This document shows, piece by piece, positions 17,284 through 26,246 of a DNA stretch of 64,000 nucleotides (the first letter of the stretch is position 1; each line of letters starts with the position of its first letter). The position numbers and the translations under genes were made by a program. The notes beneath the pieces were generated by a model, which saw nothing but the letters and a program-made list of their open reading frames with translations, made no database searches and was not told the origin of the DNA. This DNA comes from CAZKNF01 sp964554105 (GTDB lineage Bacteria > Bacteroidota > Rhodothermia > Rhodothermales > VXPQ01). The stretch lies in the NCBI GenBank assembly GCA_964554105.1, contig CAZKNF010000004.1, positions 1-64,000 on the forward strand. Direction: 5' to 3'.

Positions 17284-18057
17284 CTATTTGAGGAGCACGT
17301 CTTCCGTGGCAAGCACCTCTTTTGCCTTCTGATACATGTATCGCGTATTGATGTGAAGGCGCATGTCGCCTCGCTCCATCTTGATCGCTCTCACCGGCAG
17401 ATGATCGACCAGATAATCCAAAAAATGTGCAAGCCTATCTCGCTCGTCCGCGCTCGGAAGGAAATCGTCGATCAGGGCGAGTGCCTTCGTTTGAAGGAAG
17501 TACAGATTCGCGCAAATCCATTGTGACGGGGGATCCTGAGGCTTGTCGTAGACTTCGAGGACTCGCCCGTCCTCGTCGAAGTCGATCACGGTATGCTGCT
17601 GCAGGACGGCCTGGTGCGTTTCCGGAAACGCAAGCACGATGCTCTCATCTGCATTTCGAAAAGCTTTGACGATCGGATCGATCGAGAAACGATAGATGTT
17701 GTCGCCGGCGGATACGATCACCCCTTTGGAGCTGTCGACGAGCCGGGCGACGAAGGCCAGATCGCCGGCCTCTCCCAGCCGGTCATCCTCATCGACGGAA
17801 CCATCGTTGTGCAGCGTAAGCGTAATGCCGTGATCCTCGCACTTTTCACGCCATCGCATCCACCATGTGTAGAAATGGGATGCGAAGCGGCTGTTGACGA
17901 CGACGTGGATGTGCGAGAGATCATCCAGATTGCATAATTGATCCATCTGGTAATCCAGTACGGACCTGCCCGCAATGTCGAGCAGGGCATTCGGACGCTT
18001 TTTCGTGATCGGATAGAGCCGCGTACCGAATCCGGCGCAGAGCAGAATTGCTACCAT
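17284..18057 (-). CDS. Sugar-phosphate/alcohol-phosphate nucleotidyltransferase
   Basis: The 257 aa protein opens with the nucleotidyltransferase signature (L-C-A-G-F-G-T-R-L-Y-P-I-T-K-K-R-P-N-A-L-L). It continues with the V-S-A-G-D-N-I metal-binding region and an E-V-Y-D-K-P substrate segment. It resembles glucose-1-phosphate thymidylyltransferases and LicC-type cytidylyltransferases that make activated sugars or phosphocholine; the product cannot be chosen from sequence. It is the last of three close minus-strand genes (HsdR-N-like, CysQ-like, this one). It is also the only nucleotide-sugar-type activating enzyme seen in the window. Confidence 0.85.
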   Translation of the reverse strand: MVAILLCAGFGTRLYPITKKRPNALLDIAGRSVLDYQMDQLCNLDDLSHIHVVVNSRFASHFYTWWMRWREKCEDHGITLTLHNDGSVDEDDRLGEAGDLAFVARLVDSSKGVIVSAGDNIYRFSIDPIVKAFRNADESIVLAFPETHQAVLQQHTVIDFDEDGRVLEVYDKPQDPPSQWICANLYFLQTKALALIDDFLPSADERDRLAHFLDYLVDHLPVRAIKMERGDMRLHINTRYMYQKAKEVLATEDVLLK

Positions 18058-18068
18058 TTGAATGGACC

Positions 18069-19052
18069 TCAGTTTGAAACGAGTACGTCTGCGAGCGCCG
18101 TGAGCACCTGGTCGTGAAGCCGGCCGTTTGTGGCAACAATTCCAACGTTGCGGGCGAGGCGCGTTCCCTGGCGAAAATCGAGCGGAAGGCCGTTGAGATC
18201 GGTCACCGTTCCCCCGGCTTCCTGGACGACGAGGGCACCTGCCGCATGGTCCCAGATCTGCTCCACGTAACCCGTGCGCTTCGTCAGCCGCAGATAGATT
18301 TCAGCGTCGCCACGCGCAACGACGGCGTATTTCGCCTGGCTGTCCAGCCGGAACGGCTCGCGAACGATTCCGAGCAACTCCGCGATGGCCGCGGAATCGG
18401 CATGTGAGCTGTGGGCGGATTCCACGGACTCGCAGAACCGCGATTCACTGGCATCGGTCCGTTGGCTTACCTCGATGCGCTGGGAGCGTGGCCCGTCGAT
18501 CTCATAACACCATGCTCCCTCCCCTCTTGCTGCAGCGTAGATGCTGCCTTTCGCAGCATCCGTGCCGAACGAGTAGTCGAGATTCGGACACGCCAACGCC
18601 GCGACCGCCAGTTCGCCCTCGACGACGAGGGCGAGCGCCACAGCGTACTGTTCGCCGCGTAGGAAGCCCTTCGTACCGTCAATCGGGTCGAGGGTCCAGA
18701 ACCGGTCTGAAAATCGACCCGCATTGCCTCGATCTATCCACGAGCATACGTCCTCCTCTACCACATCGCCGACGATAGCACCGACTTCGCTCATCACCCG
18801 TTCAAGCGAGAGACGATTCTCCGTAGTTCGGAGTGCCGTGGCATCTTCTTCCGCGATGATCGGATCATCGGGAAACACGTCACCCAGCGAAAGGCAGACG
18901 AGAGCCTGACTTCCAAAATCGGCGACCGTAACCGGTGAGCGGTCCTCTTTCTTCATCGGCCCGCCGGGCAGATTCGCCTGAACGGAGCGACAAAGACGGG
19001 ATGCCCGCCGAACCGCCTCGAGTGCGACCTCGAATTCCTTCTGGTATTTCAT
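18069..19052 (-). CDS. cysQ: 3'(2'),5'-bisphosphate nucleotidase-like phosphatase (CysQ/HAL2, inositol monophosphatase superfamily)
   Basis: At 327 aa this belongs to the Mg2+-dependent, lithium-sensitive phosphatases that clear PAP/PAPS. Metal-site motifs are visible: I-I-A-E-E-D-A, L-D-P-I-D-G-T-K-G-F-L-R-G and, near the end, I-W-D-H-A-A-G-A-L-V-V-Q-E-A-G-G. The G-T-K-G-F-L-R form is typical of the HAL2/SAL1 branch rather than of plain inositol monophosphatases. Its start overlaps the upstream gene's stop by 4 bases (ATGA), and the nucleotidyltransferase follows 11 bases later, so the three are likely co-translated. Confidence 0.85.
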   Translation of the reverse strand: MKYQKEFEVALEAVRRASRLCRSVQANLPGGPMKKEDRSPVTVADFGSQALVCLSLGDVFPDDPIIAEEDATALRTTENRLSLERVMSEVGAIVGDVVEEDVCSWIDRGNAGRFSDRFWTLDPIDGTKGFLRGEQYAVALALVVEGELAVAALACPNLDYSFGTDAAKGSIYAAARGEGAWCYEIDGPRSQRIEVSQRTDASESRFCESVESAHSSHADSAAIAELLGIVREPFRLDSQAKYAVVARGDAEIYLRLTKRTGYVEQIWDHAAGALVVQEAGGTVTDLNGLPLDFRQGTRLARNVGIVATNGRLHDQVLTALADVLVSN

Positions 19053-19594
19053 TTACTGGATGTACTCTGCTCCGGAAATGCGTGCTCATAAGGAGGCGGC
19101 CCGTCCATAAAGCGATACCGTGCGAAATCTGTCTCTACAGTCCAGCAGAAGTGCTTCAGTCCGTTCGTTACGACCAGATAGTCGGCGGAAACCACTCTGT
19201 TGTACCGCGATACCTGGTCAAATGTCGACTGCGAGATGGGAATTCCAGGTGCTTTACATTCTACCATCAGGAATGGCCTGCCTCGTCTATCATGCACCAC
19301 AATGTCTGCGCGGCGAGCCATACCCTGGAAGCGGAATCCTTTCTCGACAGCCACGAGGCCGGCCGGATACCCACAATGCTTCGTAAGGTATTCTAAGAAA
19401 TGCTGTCGCACCCACTCCTCAGGCGAGAGCCGCACGTATTGCCGACGGAATGGATCATAAATCTCCAGGTTTTCCCCATCGCAGCGCAGTGTCGGGTCGT
19501 AGTCGGGCAGGTTCAGCGACGGCATTTCGTGCCGAGTGGCACCGGACCGGACTGGAGCCGCGTCAGAGTCGTGCATGGTCGCCTTCATTGTCAT
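19049..19594 (-). CDS. Orphan type I restriction HsdR N-terminal-domain protein (PD-(D/E)XK nuclease fold)
   Basis: This 181 aa protein matches only the nuclease part of type I restriction subunit R. It has Y-V-R-L-S-P-E-E-W-V-R-Q-H, then the catalytic core R-A-D-I-V-V-H-D...F-L-M-V-E-C-K-A-P, which supplies D, E and K, followed by S-Q-S-T-F-D-Q-V-S-R-Y-N. There is no helicase domain and no HsdM or HsdS gene nearby. Stand-alone proteins of this kind are widespread in Bacteroidota and their role is not known to me. Several ATGs are possible; the longest (19594) overlaps the lipocalin-like gene by 32 bases, and Met7 or Met24 would shorten that. Confidence 0.82.
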   Translation of the reverse strand: MTMKATMHDSDAAPVRSGATRHEMPSLNLPDYDPTLRCDGENLEIYDPFRRQYVRLSPEEWVRQHFLEYLTKHCGYPAGLVAVEKGFRFQGMARRADIVVHDRRGRPFLMVECKAPGIPISQSTFDQVSRYNRVVSADYLVVTNGLKHFCWTVETDFARYRFMDGPPPYEHAFPEQSTSSK

Positions 19595-20897
19595 CGTATC
19601 CTGTCAGCTCAACGAATCCGAAGCCCTCGACAGGCGCGCCGCCATAGGTTCCCTCCACGTGGACCGCGCCTTCCCAGTACCGGATCGACGTGTCGAGCTC
19701 CTGGTCTGCGACCAGAGGCTCCACATGAAAGTCGATCTCCAGCGTGGGCACTCTGATGCGCCACTGCGCCGGATAGCGGGCCGTGCCAGACGGGCTCTCC
19801 CAGGTTTCGAGAACGTTCAGCTGGATATCATCGTGAGCTATTGCAGTCGTGCCACCATCAGGCCGCACGACAACCCCGCCGCTGTACGGGCTCGTGGATC
19901 CGTCATCTTGTCGAATCCGATAATACATGACCTCCACATCGTTCTGCAACTGCAGCGAAAACCAGTCCCATCCCACCTGATCTTCAGCAAGTGCGCTCGT
20001 GCCCCATTCGCGGTCCAGCCAACTCCATCCATTTACATCAACCGCAGTGCCGGCGGCGTGAATCGTACCCGACGTTGCCATCCTCGTCATCGAATAATAG
20101 AACGAGGCATTCCCGGGCTGAGACCCCTTGCGGTCGTAGCCTTCCTCGCCCTGCAGCACGATCGGTTTCGTTCTCGAGAGTACGAGGTCCAGGCCGATCT
20201 CGTCGGCCTCTGCACGGATGCGCACCGAATCGGCACCGCGAATGCCCGCAATCTCCCAGTCTTCGATCCAGACGCGAAATGGATCGGACCGTGTGCCGGC
20301 AAGCCCCGCCGCGCCGCGACTGAACCGTTCGTAGGCGTAGTGCTCGGCGGATGCCACATCTGTGACCGCGAAATGGGCCATGTAGAGCTGATTCGTCGAC
20401 CACGTGCGCGACGGTTCTGCTTTCGGCAGATTTTCTGTCGGCAGACGTGCGCCCGCGGAATCCAGGGAACTAGCATCGTCCGAAGTCTGCGGCGTCAGTG
20501 CTGTACGAAAAATGGTGAACTGATATCCGAAGTGGCGCCCCGCCTCCGTCTGCACATTTCCTGTATAGTACCACCATTCGGTCCGGAAATCCGGATGTGC
20601 CCCGTGATCCTGAGGGAACTGGAATGGGCGAGGACCACGTGCACGCTCGTAACCGGTCGTGTCTGCCGAGAGCGCAGCGGAAAGAGATAGGGACGGCTCC
20701 GGGGATTCATCAGCCCGGTTTACGAGCCAGATGCTCAGAACGGCGCCGGCACATATGACAATAAGGAAAATCAGTAGAGTGCGCACGGCGGCTCGGTTCA
20801 CCCGCAACGTTGTTTCGACTTCATAATATGGACAGTCGAACCGCGTCTTGGAGTACCGCGAGACCTCGCCCGCTGCAACAGTGGCGCACCGCAACAT
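19563..20897 (-). CDS. CrtC/AttH lipocalin-like domain protein, membrane-anchored
   Basis: The protein carries the two lipocalin-like barrels of the AttH/CrtC (hydroxyneurosporene synthase-like) family. Marks are H-P-D-F-R-T-E-W-W-Y-Y-T-G-N, F-T-I-F-R-T-A-L-T, Y-M-A-H-F-A-V-T-D and, in the second half, G-W-S-W-L-D-R-E-W-G-T-S-A-L. One hydrophobic helix near the N-terminus suggests anchoring in the inner membrane facing the periplasm; no lipobox is present. The ATG at 20897 is the longest start, but a GTG at 20801 (V-N-R-A-A-V-R-T-L-L) directly before the helix is more likely. Such proteins are typically encoded beside an FtsX-type permease and ATPase (att-like systems), as here. Carotenoid hydratase activity should not be assumed. 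Confidence 0.85.
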   Translation of the reverse strand: MLRCATVAAGEVSRYSKTRFDCPYYEVETTLRVNRAAVRTLLIFLIVICAGAVLSIWLVNRADESPEPSLSLSAALSADTTGYERARGPRPFQFPQDHGAHPDFRTEWWYYTGNVQTEAGRHFGYQFTIFRTALTPQTSDDASSLDSAGARLPTENLPKAEPSRTWSTNQLYMAHFAVTDVASAEHYAYERFSRGAAGLAGTRSDPFRVWIEDWEIAGIRGADSVRIRAEADEIGLDLVLSRTKPIVLQGEEGYDRKGSQPGNASFYYSMTRMATSGTIHAAGTAVDVNGWSWLDREWGTSALAEDQVGWDWFSLQLQNDVEVMYYRIRQDDGSTSPYSGGVVVRPDGGTTAIAHDDIQLNVLETWESPSGTARYPAQWRIRVPTLEIDFHVEPLVADQELDTSIRYWEGAVHVEGTYGGAPVEGFGFVELTGYDDNEGDHARL

Positions 20898-21270
20898 TCA
20901 CGAAGATGCTCGCGCGCCGTGACCCATCAATCGCGATTTACGACCGTCACTTCTCGCTGGCTCTCCGGCGGCCGGTAAAGCGCACCTTTCGAGCCGCTGA
21001 CAAAAACGTTTCGCTGGACGAGCTCCCAGTTGTCTTCGATGCTCGTTTCGTCTCCACTAAACGGTGCGGATCCAGTGCCGGAGCGACCGAAATCGAATAC
21101 AAAGAGATTGTGCGGATTGCCGAGAAGTATCTGTGTGATCACGATCGATCTGTATTGTGATTGAATTGGCGGGACGGGGGTGCCGAACGGCCTGTACGGC
21201 GCGCGACAGCACACACGTAAGACATTTATACTCAAGAATGCAAATTCAGGTTCAGACCACCGAAATCTTC
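20898..21270. other. 373-bp gap inside the Att-like cluster
   Basis: This lies between the permease stop and the lipocalin-like gene, all on the minus strand. A minus-strand open frame ending near 20927 could give a peptide of about 71 aa from a GTG, and a plus-strand frame also crosses the gap. Neither resembles a known protein. It may hold a separate promoter for the lipocalin-like gene. Confidence 0.3.
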
Positions 21271-23787
21271 TCAGTCGAATTTCAATCCATCGGCCGGTAG
21301 TGCGCGGGCCATCTTGTACGCAGGATAAATTCCGCCCAAAATCGAGGCGACGAACGCCAGCACCAGCGCCTGCAAGAGAATCCCCGGCGACACTCCGAGC
21401 TCCAGCGTCCATCCAAAAGAACGTTTATTGATTACGAAGACGAGCACTACCGCGAGAAGCACGCCGAGCGGCAGGGCGAAAAAGCCTGCTGCCGCTCCCA
21501 TGAGGCCCGTCTGCAGCGTGACGTAGCGCCACAACTGGGCCGGCGTCATGCCCTCCGCTCGAAGTACTGCAAACTCCCGCTTTCTCTCGATTTGCATGGA
21601 CATCAGTGCCGCGATCACACCCACGAATGCCACGGCGAGAGCCAGCCATCGAAGCACCGTCGTTATGGCGAACGTCCGGTCGAATATCTCCAATGACGCC
21701 TCCCTGAGATCCCGATTTGAGCGTACGACCAGTTCCTGATTCGGCACTGCCTCGCGAACGTTCCGGGAGACGCGCTCAAGATCCGCACCCGGTTCCACGT
21801 AGAGTGAAATACCGGAGAAGCCATCCGCATCGAAATACCGTGCAAGCGCATCCGCCTCCATCATCACCACCCCCTGGTCGGATCCGTAGTCGTAGTACAC
21901 GGCGGCAATCGGATAGCTGCCCAAGCCGCGGTCCGTCGGGAGATGAAGCGTATCATCCCGACCAAGACCGAGTCGATACGCGAATGGCTCGGATACGAGC
22001 ACGGCGCCCCGTTCGAAGCGTTCCCAGATCGTCTCCTCGTCCCCTCCAACAAATTGAAAGGACGACCGTCGCTCGGCGCCGGCGTCGATCGCGGCCAGAT
22101 TCACGAGATCTCCGTCAGCCGAAATTTCCATGTACCTGATCGTCGAAACATTCTGAACGCCGGGAATCGAGCGGAAGAGGTCGGCATATTCCTCGTCCAT
22201 TACGGCCGCGGTCATTCGAGGTACGGGGCTCGGCGCCTGGACGTACAGATCCGCCTGGAGCGTGTAGTCCAGCCACGTCGAAACCGTGTCCCGAAAGCTC
22301 GCGACCATGACTCCTACTCCGATCGCGGCTGCAACAGCGATGCTCAGCGCTGCGACAGCGACGGACGTACGGCTCAGATTGTAGATGACGCCACGGGCCG
22401 CCATGCGTCCGACGATGCCGAAGACCGCTCCCGTTACCGGCCGTACGACGGCCGCAAACAGCATCATTGCCGCTGGTGTACAGAGCGCGAAAGCCAGAAG
22501 TATCATAAACAGCGATGCGTAGCTCATGCCCAAACTCCGGCCGGAGAATCGGAGGAGCAGCACGGCGAGAACGGCGAGCATGAATCCGATCCCGGCGGCG
22601 ACGGGCACGGCGCCGCGCATCCGCACCTCGTCCTCAGATCGTTGGAGTACGACGGCCACGGGCGACGATGATGCCTCCCACGCCGGCGGAAGCGCTGCAA
22701 GTACGGTGGCCGCCATCCCGAGAACGAATCCTTTCGCAGCGGTGACGGGCGCAATACCGGCCGAACGGACGTCGAGCACGAAGTACAGATCGTTGATCGT
22801 TTGCGTGACCATCCGAACCATCCCGACAGCCATGACGGTGCCCAGAAGAAGCCCGAGCAGCGTGCCCATGGCTCCAAGAAGACCTGCCTCCAAGATCACC
22901 ATGCGAAAAATCTCGCCACGCGTTACACCAATCGCCCGGAGGCGTCCGATGAGCGGCCGCCGCTGCACTACCGAGAACGTGACGGTATTGTAGATGAGAA
23001 ACATCCCGACGACGAGTGCGAGCAAACTCAGCGCGGTAAGATTCACCTCGAAAGCCCGGGTCATCTGTCGCACCGTTTCCGTGCGGGTGCTCGAACGCAC
23101 GACTTGAACACCGGCAGGCAAAGCCTCCCGAATGCCTGCCGGCACAGTATCGTTATCTGCGACGATGAGATCGATCCGGCTCAGCTTACCTGGCATGTCG
23201 AAGAGGTGCTGCGCCGTACCGATGTCGGTGACAAGCAGATTCGTGAGAATCTCGCCTTCCGACTCGTCGGCTCCTTCAAGGAACCCACCGACGATGATGT
23301 AATCCGCCCGGCCAGATATCTCTATCTGCAGCGTGTCTCCGAGGTCTACGCCTAGGTCCGCAGCCGCTGCGTCGGCAAGCAGTACGACGTGGTCGGGGGC
23401 TAGAAAACGTCCAAGATCGATCTGATTGTCCGCCGATGTGTAGCCTCGAAACGGAAGGTCGAAGAATGGATCAATCCCCAGTACCTCGAACGTGCGATTC
23501 TCCAGTACGACGTATCCTTCTATGATCGGAGCTGACGGCCGCACACTATGCTCTACTCGGAGGCGGCGGAACAGGTCGCCTTCAATCGACTCTGGACCGA
23601 CGATGCTGTGGGTCGCGCGACCGGTTACCCGCTCCGCCGATAGTTCAAATGCACGTTGGGCGCTTGAATTTGCAATATCGATGGACACGACGACGGCCAC
23701 TCCCAGCGCGATCCCGACGACGGCGAGAGTCGTCAACCAGACGTGCCGGCCGAAATATCGAAAACCGGCGAGCGTCGACAGCCGCAT
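21271..23787 (-). CDS. FtsX-like ABC transporter permease (838 aa)
   Basis: This is the membrane subunit of a MacB/LolCDE/Att-type mechanotransmission ABC system. It has one N-terminal membrane helix and a large periplasmic domain (about 45-235). Next comes a first FtsX domain with three helices (about 250-375), further helices in the middle, a second periplasmic domain (about 500-690), and a second FtsX domain near the C-terminus (about 710-830). Ten or so membrane segments are expected. Its ATG overlaps the ATPase stop (TGATG at 23787), so the two are translationally coupled. With the AttH-like protein this looks like a system handling lipids or lipid-like molecules in the envelope; the substrate is unknown. 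Confidence 0.9.
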   Translation of the reverse strand: MRLSTLAGFRYFGRHVWLTTLAVVGIALGVAVVVSIDIANSSAQRAFELSAERVTGRATHSIVGPESIEGDLFRRLRVEHSVRPSAPIIEGYVVLENRTFEVLGIDPFFDLPFRGYTSADNQIDLGRFLAPDHVVLLADAAAADLGVDLGDTLQIEISGRADYIIVGGFLEGADESEGEILTNLLVTDIGTAQHLFDMPGKLSRIDLIVADNDTVPAGIREALPAGVQVVRSSTRTETVRQMTRAFEVNLTALSLLALVVGMFLIYNTVTFSVVQRRPLIGRLRAIGVTRGEIFRMVILEAGLLGAMGTLLGLLLGTVMAVGMVRMVTQTINDLYFVLDVRSAGIAPVTAAKGFVLGMAATVLAALPPAWEASSSPVAVVLQRSEDEVRMRGAVPVAAGIGFMLAVLAVLLLRFSGRSLGMSYASLFMILLAFALCTPAAMMLFAAVVRPVTGAVFGIVGRMAARGVIYNLSRTSVAVAALSIAVAAAIGVGVMVASFRDTVSTWLDYTLQADLYVQAPSPVPRMTAAVMDEEYADLFRSIPGVQNVSTIRYMEISADGDLVNLAAIDAGAERRSSFQFVGGDEETIWERFERGAVLVSEPFAYRLGLGRDDTLHLPTDRGLGSYPIAAVYYDYGSDQGVVMMEADALARYFDADGFSGISLYVEPGADLERVSRNVREAVPNQELVVRSNRDLREASLEIFDRTFAITTVLRWLALAVAFVGVIAALMSMQIERKREFAVLRAEGMTPAQLWRYVTLQTGLMGAAAGFFALPLGVLLAVVLVFVINKRSFGWTLELGVSPGILLQALVLAFVASILGGIYPAYKMARALPADGLKFD

Positions 23788-24560
23788 CAGACGTCCTCCG
23801 CCGGCCGATGCGGCATCCCACCCGGATTTCCGCGCATGGCGCCGATGGATATGTCCTCCAGTCGGCCGGCGCGCAGCTGCACGACGCGGTCGGCACGGGG
23901 AATGATGTCGCGATCGTGCGTTGCGACGATCATTGTTGCACCCCGCTCGCGGACCAGGGTCTCCAGCAGCGTCATCACGGCTGCACCAGTGTCGAAATCC
24001 AGATTTCCGGTCGGTTCATCCGCGAGTATGAGAATCGGATGATGAGCCAGTGCGCGAGCGATGGCGACTCGCTGACGTTCTCCTCCCGAGAGTCTGTCTG
24101 GAAAGGAATCCGCCCGATCACCCAGTCCAACGCGCTCGAGCAATGTTTGTGCTTCGAGCCGATCACTCCGACCATTGAGCTCCATCGGGAGCAACAGATT
24201 CTCGACTACGGTGAGCGTCGGAATTAAATTGAATGCCTGAAACACGAACCCGACGTTTTCGCGTCGGAAGCGCGTCCGCTCTCGCTCAGAGAGCGTCGTT
24301 AGATCTACCGCGCCGAGCGACACCGTGCCCGAACTGGGTAGGTCGATTCCGCTAATCACATTCAGCAGCGTACTTTTTCCTGAGCCGCTCCGTCCCATCA
24401 GGACGACGAGCTCCGCCTCCGCAAACGAGGCATCGATATCGTCGAGGACGAGGCGCTGACGGTCCCCCTCTCGATACGATTTTCTTAGCCCCGTCAACTG
24501 CAACAGACTCCCATCTGCGGCTGCTTTGGATCCCTTCATCATAACGGCCTGTAAACTCAT
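23787..24560 (-). CDS. ABC transporter ATP-binding protein, LolD/MacB type
   Basis: The 257 aa protein is a complete nucleotide-binding subunit. Walker A is G-R-S-G-S-G-K-S-T; the Q-loop is G-F-V-F-Q-A-F-N-L; the signature is [10 protein letters not shown]; Walker B is [13 protein letters not shown] and the switch His is in A-T-H-D. The A-D-E-P-T-G-N-L-D form is characteristic of the FtsX-partner branch. The ATG at 24560 was chosen because the longer frame to 24632 would run into the divergent nitrilase gene. The promoter must lie in the roughly 50 bases before 24607. Confidence 0.93.
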   Translation of the reverse strand: MSLQAVMMKGSKAAADGSLLQLTGLRKSYREGDRQRLVLDDIDASFAEAELVVLMGRSGSGKSTLLNVISGIDLPSSGTVSLGAVDLTTLSERERTRFRRENVGFVFQAFNLIPTLTVVENLLLPMELNGRSDRLEAQTLLERVGLGDRADSFPDRLSGGERQRVAIARALAHHPILILADEPTGNLDFDTGAAVMTLLETLVRERGATMIVATHDRDIIPRADRVVQLRAGRLEDISIGAMRGNPGGMPHRPAEDV

Positions 24561-24606
24561 CTGGTCAACTATGATCACCGCGCAACGACAATGATCCGGC
24601 ACCCGC

Positions 24607-25509
24607 ATGAAAGAACCCATGAGCGACCGCATACGCGTCGCGGCATCTCAATACTTCATCCGACCGATAAATCGATTCGAGCAGTTCGCCGATCAGGTTG
24701 CTTCGGCAGTTGCAATCGCTGCATCATATCGGTGTCGGCTTCTCGTCCTGCCGGAGTATTTCACCCTACAGCTCATCTCACTGTCCGACAGCAAGCGGCC
24801 CATTGACGTGCTGATCCGCGAAGTGGCATCGTATGCGCCCAGATTTATCGAACTGCTGACAGGGCTCTCACGCGAGCACGAGATCTACGTCGTCGCGGGA
24901 ACGATCCCGATACTCGACGAGGCGACCGGCCTGGTGCACAACGACAGCTACCTGTTCGCTCCCTCGGGGCAGCACGGCATACAGGGGAAGCTTCACATGA
25001 CTCGTTTCGAAAAGGAGGATTGGCACGTTGAAGCGCGAAATCGGCTCCGGGTATTCGAGACAGATTTCGGGAAGTTGGCAGTCGCCATCTGCTACGATGT
25101 GGAGTTTCCGGAACTCGTGCGTGCCGCCGCACACGTTGGTGCCCAGATGCTCGCCGTGCCGAGCAATACGGATGATCGGCAGGGCTTCCTTCGTGTACGT
25201 TACTGCGCCCATGCACGTACAATCGAGAACCAGATGTACGTGATCCACACGGGCACGGTCGGAGGTTTGCCCCGCGTGCCGGACGTATCGATGAATTACG
25301 GCCAGGCAGCCATCCTGACGCCGAGTGACTTCGCGTTTGCTCGCGACGGCATTCTAGCACTCGGCTCGCTTAACCAGGAGGACATGATCGTCGGTGAGCT
25401 CGACATGCAAACGATCGAGAAGAGTCGCTCTTTCGGCACGGTGCTGCCTCTCAACGATAGCCGCCGCACGAAGGAGCTCGTCGCGCACGTGGATGAGATG
25501 AGGCTTTGA
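24607..25509 (+). CDS. Carbon-nitrogen hydrolase (nitrilase superfamily)
   Basis: The 300 aa enzyme shows the full Glu-Lys-Cys triad: Glu50 (L-P-E-Y-F), Lys128 (G-K-L-H-M-T) and Cys162 ([10 protein letters not shown]). Relatives hydrolyse nitriles, amides or carbamoyl groups. Close-looking proteins in Bacteroidota form the C-terminal half of a bifunctional GNAT/nitrilase-fold protein whose substrate is not established. Here the acetyltransferase is a separate gene 12 bases downstream. ATGs exist at 24607 and 24619. Confidence 0.9.
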   Translation: MKEPMSDRIRVAASQYFIRPINRFEQFADQVASAVAIAASYRCRLLVLPEYFTLQLISLSDSKRPIDVLIREVASYAPRFIELLTGLSREHEIYVVAGTIPILDEATGLVHNDSYLFAPSGQHGIQGKLHMTRFEKEDWHVEARNRLRVFETDFGKLAVAICYDVEFPELVRAAAHVGAQMLAVPSNTDDRQGFLRVRYCAHARTIENQMYVIHTGTVGGLPRVPDVSMNYGQAAILTPSDFAFARDGILALGSLNQEDMIVGELDMQTIEKSRSFGTVLPLNDSRRTKELVAHVDEMRL

Positions 25510-25521
25510 TTCCGCATTCTT

Positions 25522-26184
25522 ATGGCTATTTCTGTTCGCAACACGCGTCCGAGCGACTTCGACGCTATCGAGCGAATTTCCCGGATCACCTATCCTGATG
25601 ACCTACCCTGGACGGCCGCATACCTGTCCGCGCACCTGGAGATCTTCCCGGAGGGGCAATTCGTTGCCGTCGACATGGAAACGACCGACGTAGTGGGAAT
25701 GGCCGCGAGCCTGATCATCAACTGGGATGATTACGATCATCTAGATACGTACGACGACTTCACCGATGAAGGCCGCTTTTCGAATCACGATCCATCCGGC
25801 CGGACCCTGTACGGTGCGGAACTCATCGTAGACCCCGCTCGGCGCGGTGAGGGCATCGGATCTCGCCTCTACGACACACGAAAAGAATTCGTCCGGCGAC
25901 TCGGCCTGCTGCGTATCCGTGCGGGCGCCCGGCTGGCGGGATACTCAAGGTACGCCGCAGAAATGAGTGCAGAAGACTACGTTCGACAGATCATTGACGG
26001 AGAAATCTACGATCCGACGCTCTCGTTTCAACTAAAGCGGGGCTTTCGAGTCCTGGCGGTCGTTCCCGACTACTTCGCACGCGACAGCGATAGGAAGACG
26101 AGAGGCTACGCAGCGGTAATCGAGTGGATCAATGATGAAGTGATCACGCCGGAAGAGCGCAAACGCATTAAGACGTTTGTATAG
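25522..26184 (+). CDS. GNAT-family N-acetyltransferase
   Basis: The 220 aa protein has the acetyl-CoA-binding signature in A-R-R-G-E-G-I-G-S-R-L-Y, with a preceding beta-strand G-A-E-L-I-V-D-P, and ends with an extra C-terminal segment. Its N-terminus (V-R-N-T-R-P-S-D-F-D-A-I) is a typical GNAT start. The acceptor is unknown. The 12-base spacing from the nitrilase gene implies one transcript and one pathway. In related organisms the two domains are found as one protein with GNAT first; here the order is reversed. Confidence 0.85.
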   Translation: MAISVRNTRPSDFDAIERISRITYPDDLPWTAAYLSAHLEIFPEGQFVAVDMETTDVVGMAASLIINWDDYDHLDTYDDFTDEGRFSNHDPSGRTLYGAELIVDPARRGEGIGSRLYDTRKEFVRRLGLLRIRAGARLAGYSRYAAEMSAEDYVRQIIDGEIYDPTLSFQLKRGFRVLAVVPDYFARDSDRKTRGYAAVIEWINDEVITPEERKRIKTFV

Positions 26185-26246
26185 CATGTGTAACGCTACG
26201 CGGGACTCGACGAAAGGACTTCGGCGTGCCGGTGTATGTTACGCCG

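Noticed and set aside
20927..21178. Small minus-strand frame in the Att-like gap (about 71 aa from a GTG)
   Set aside because: No family, no clear start signal, and a competing plus-strand frame; not enough to call a gene.
26185..26246. Possible terminator between the GNAT gene and pyrB (GTAAC...GTTAC arms)
   Set aside because: The stem is only five bases with a loop of about 40 and there is no T tract.
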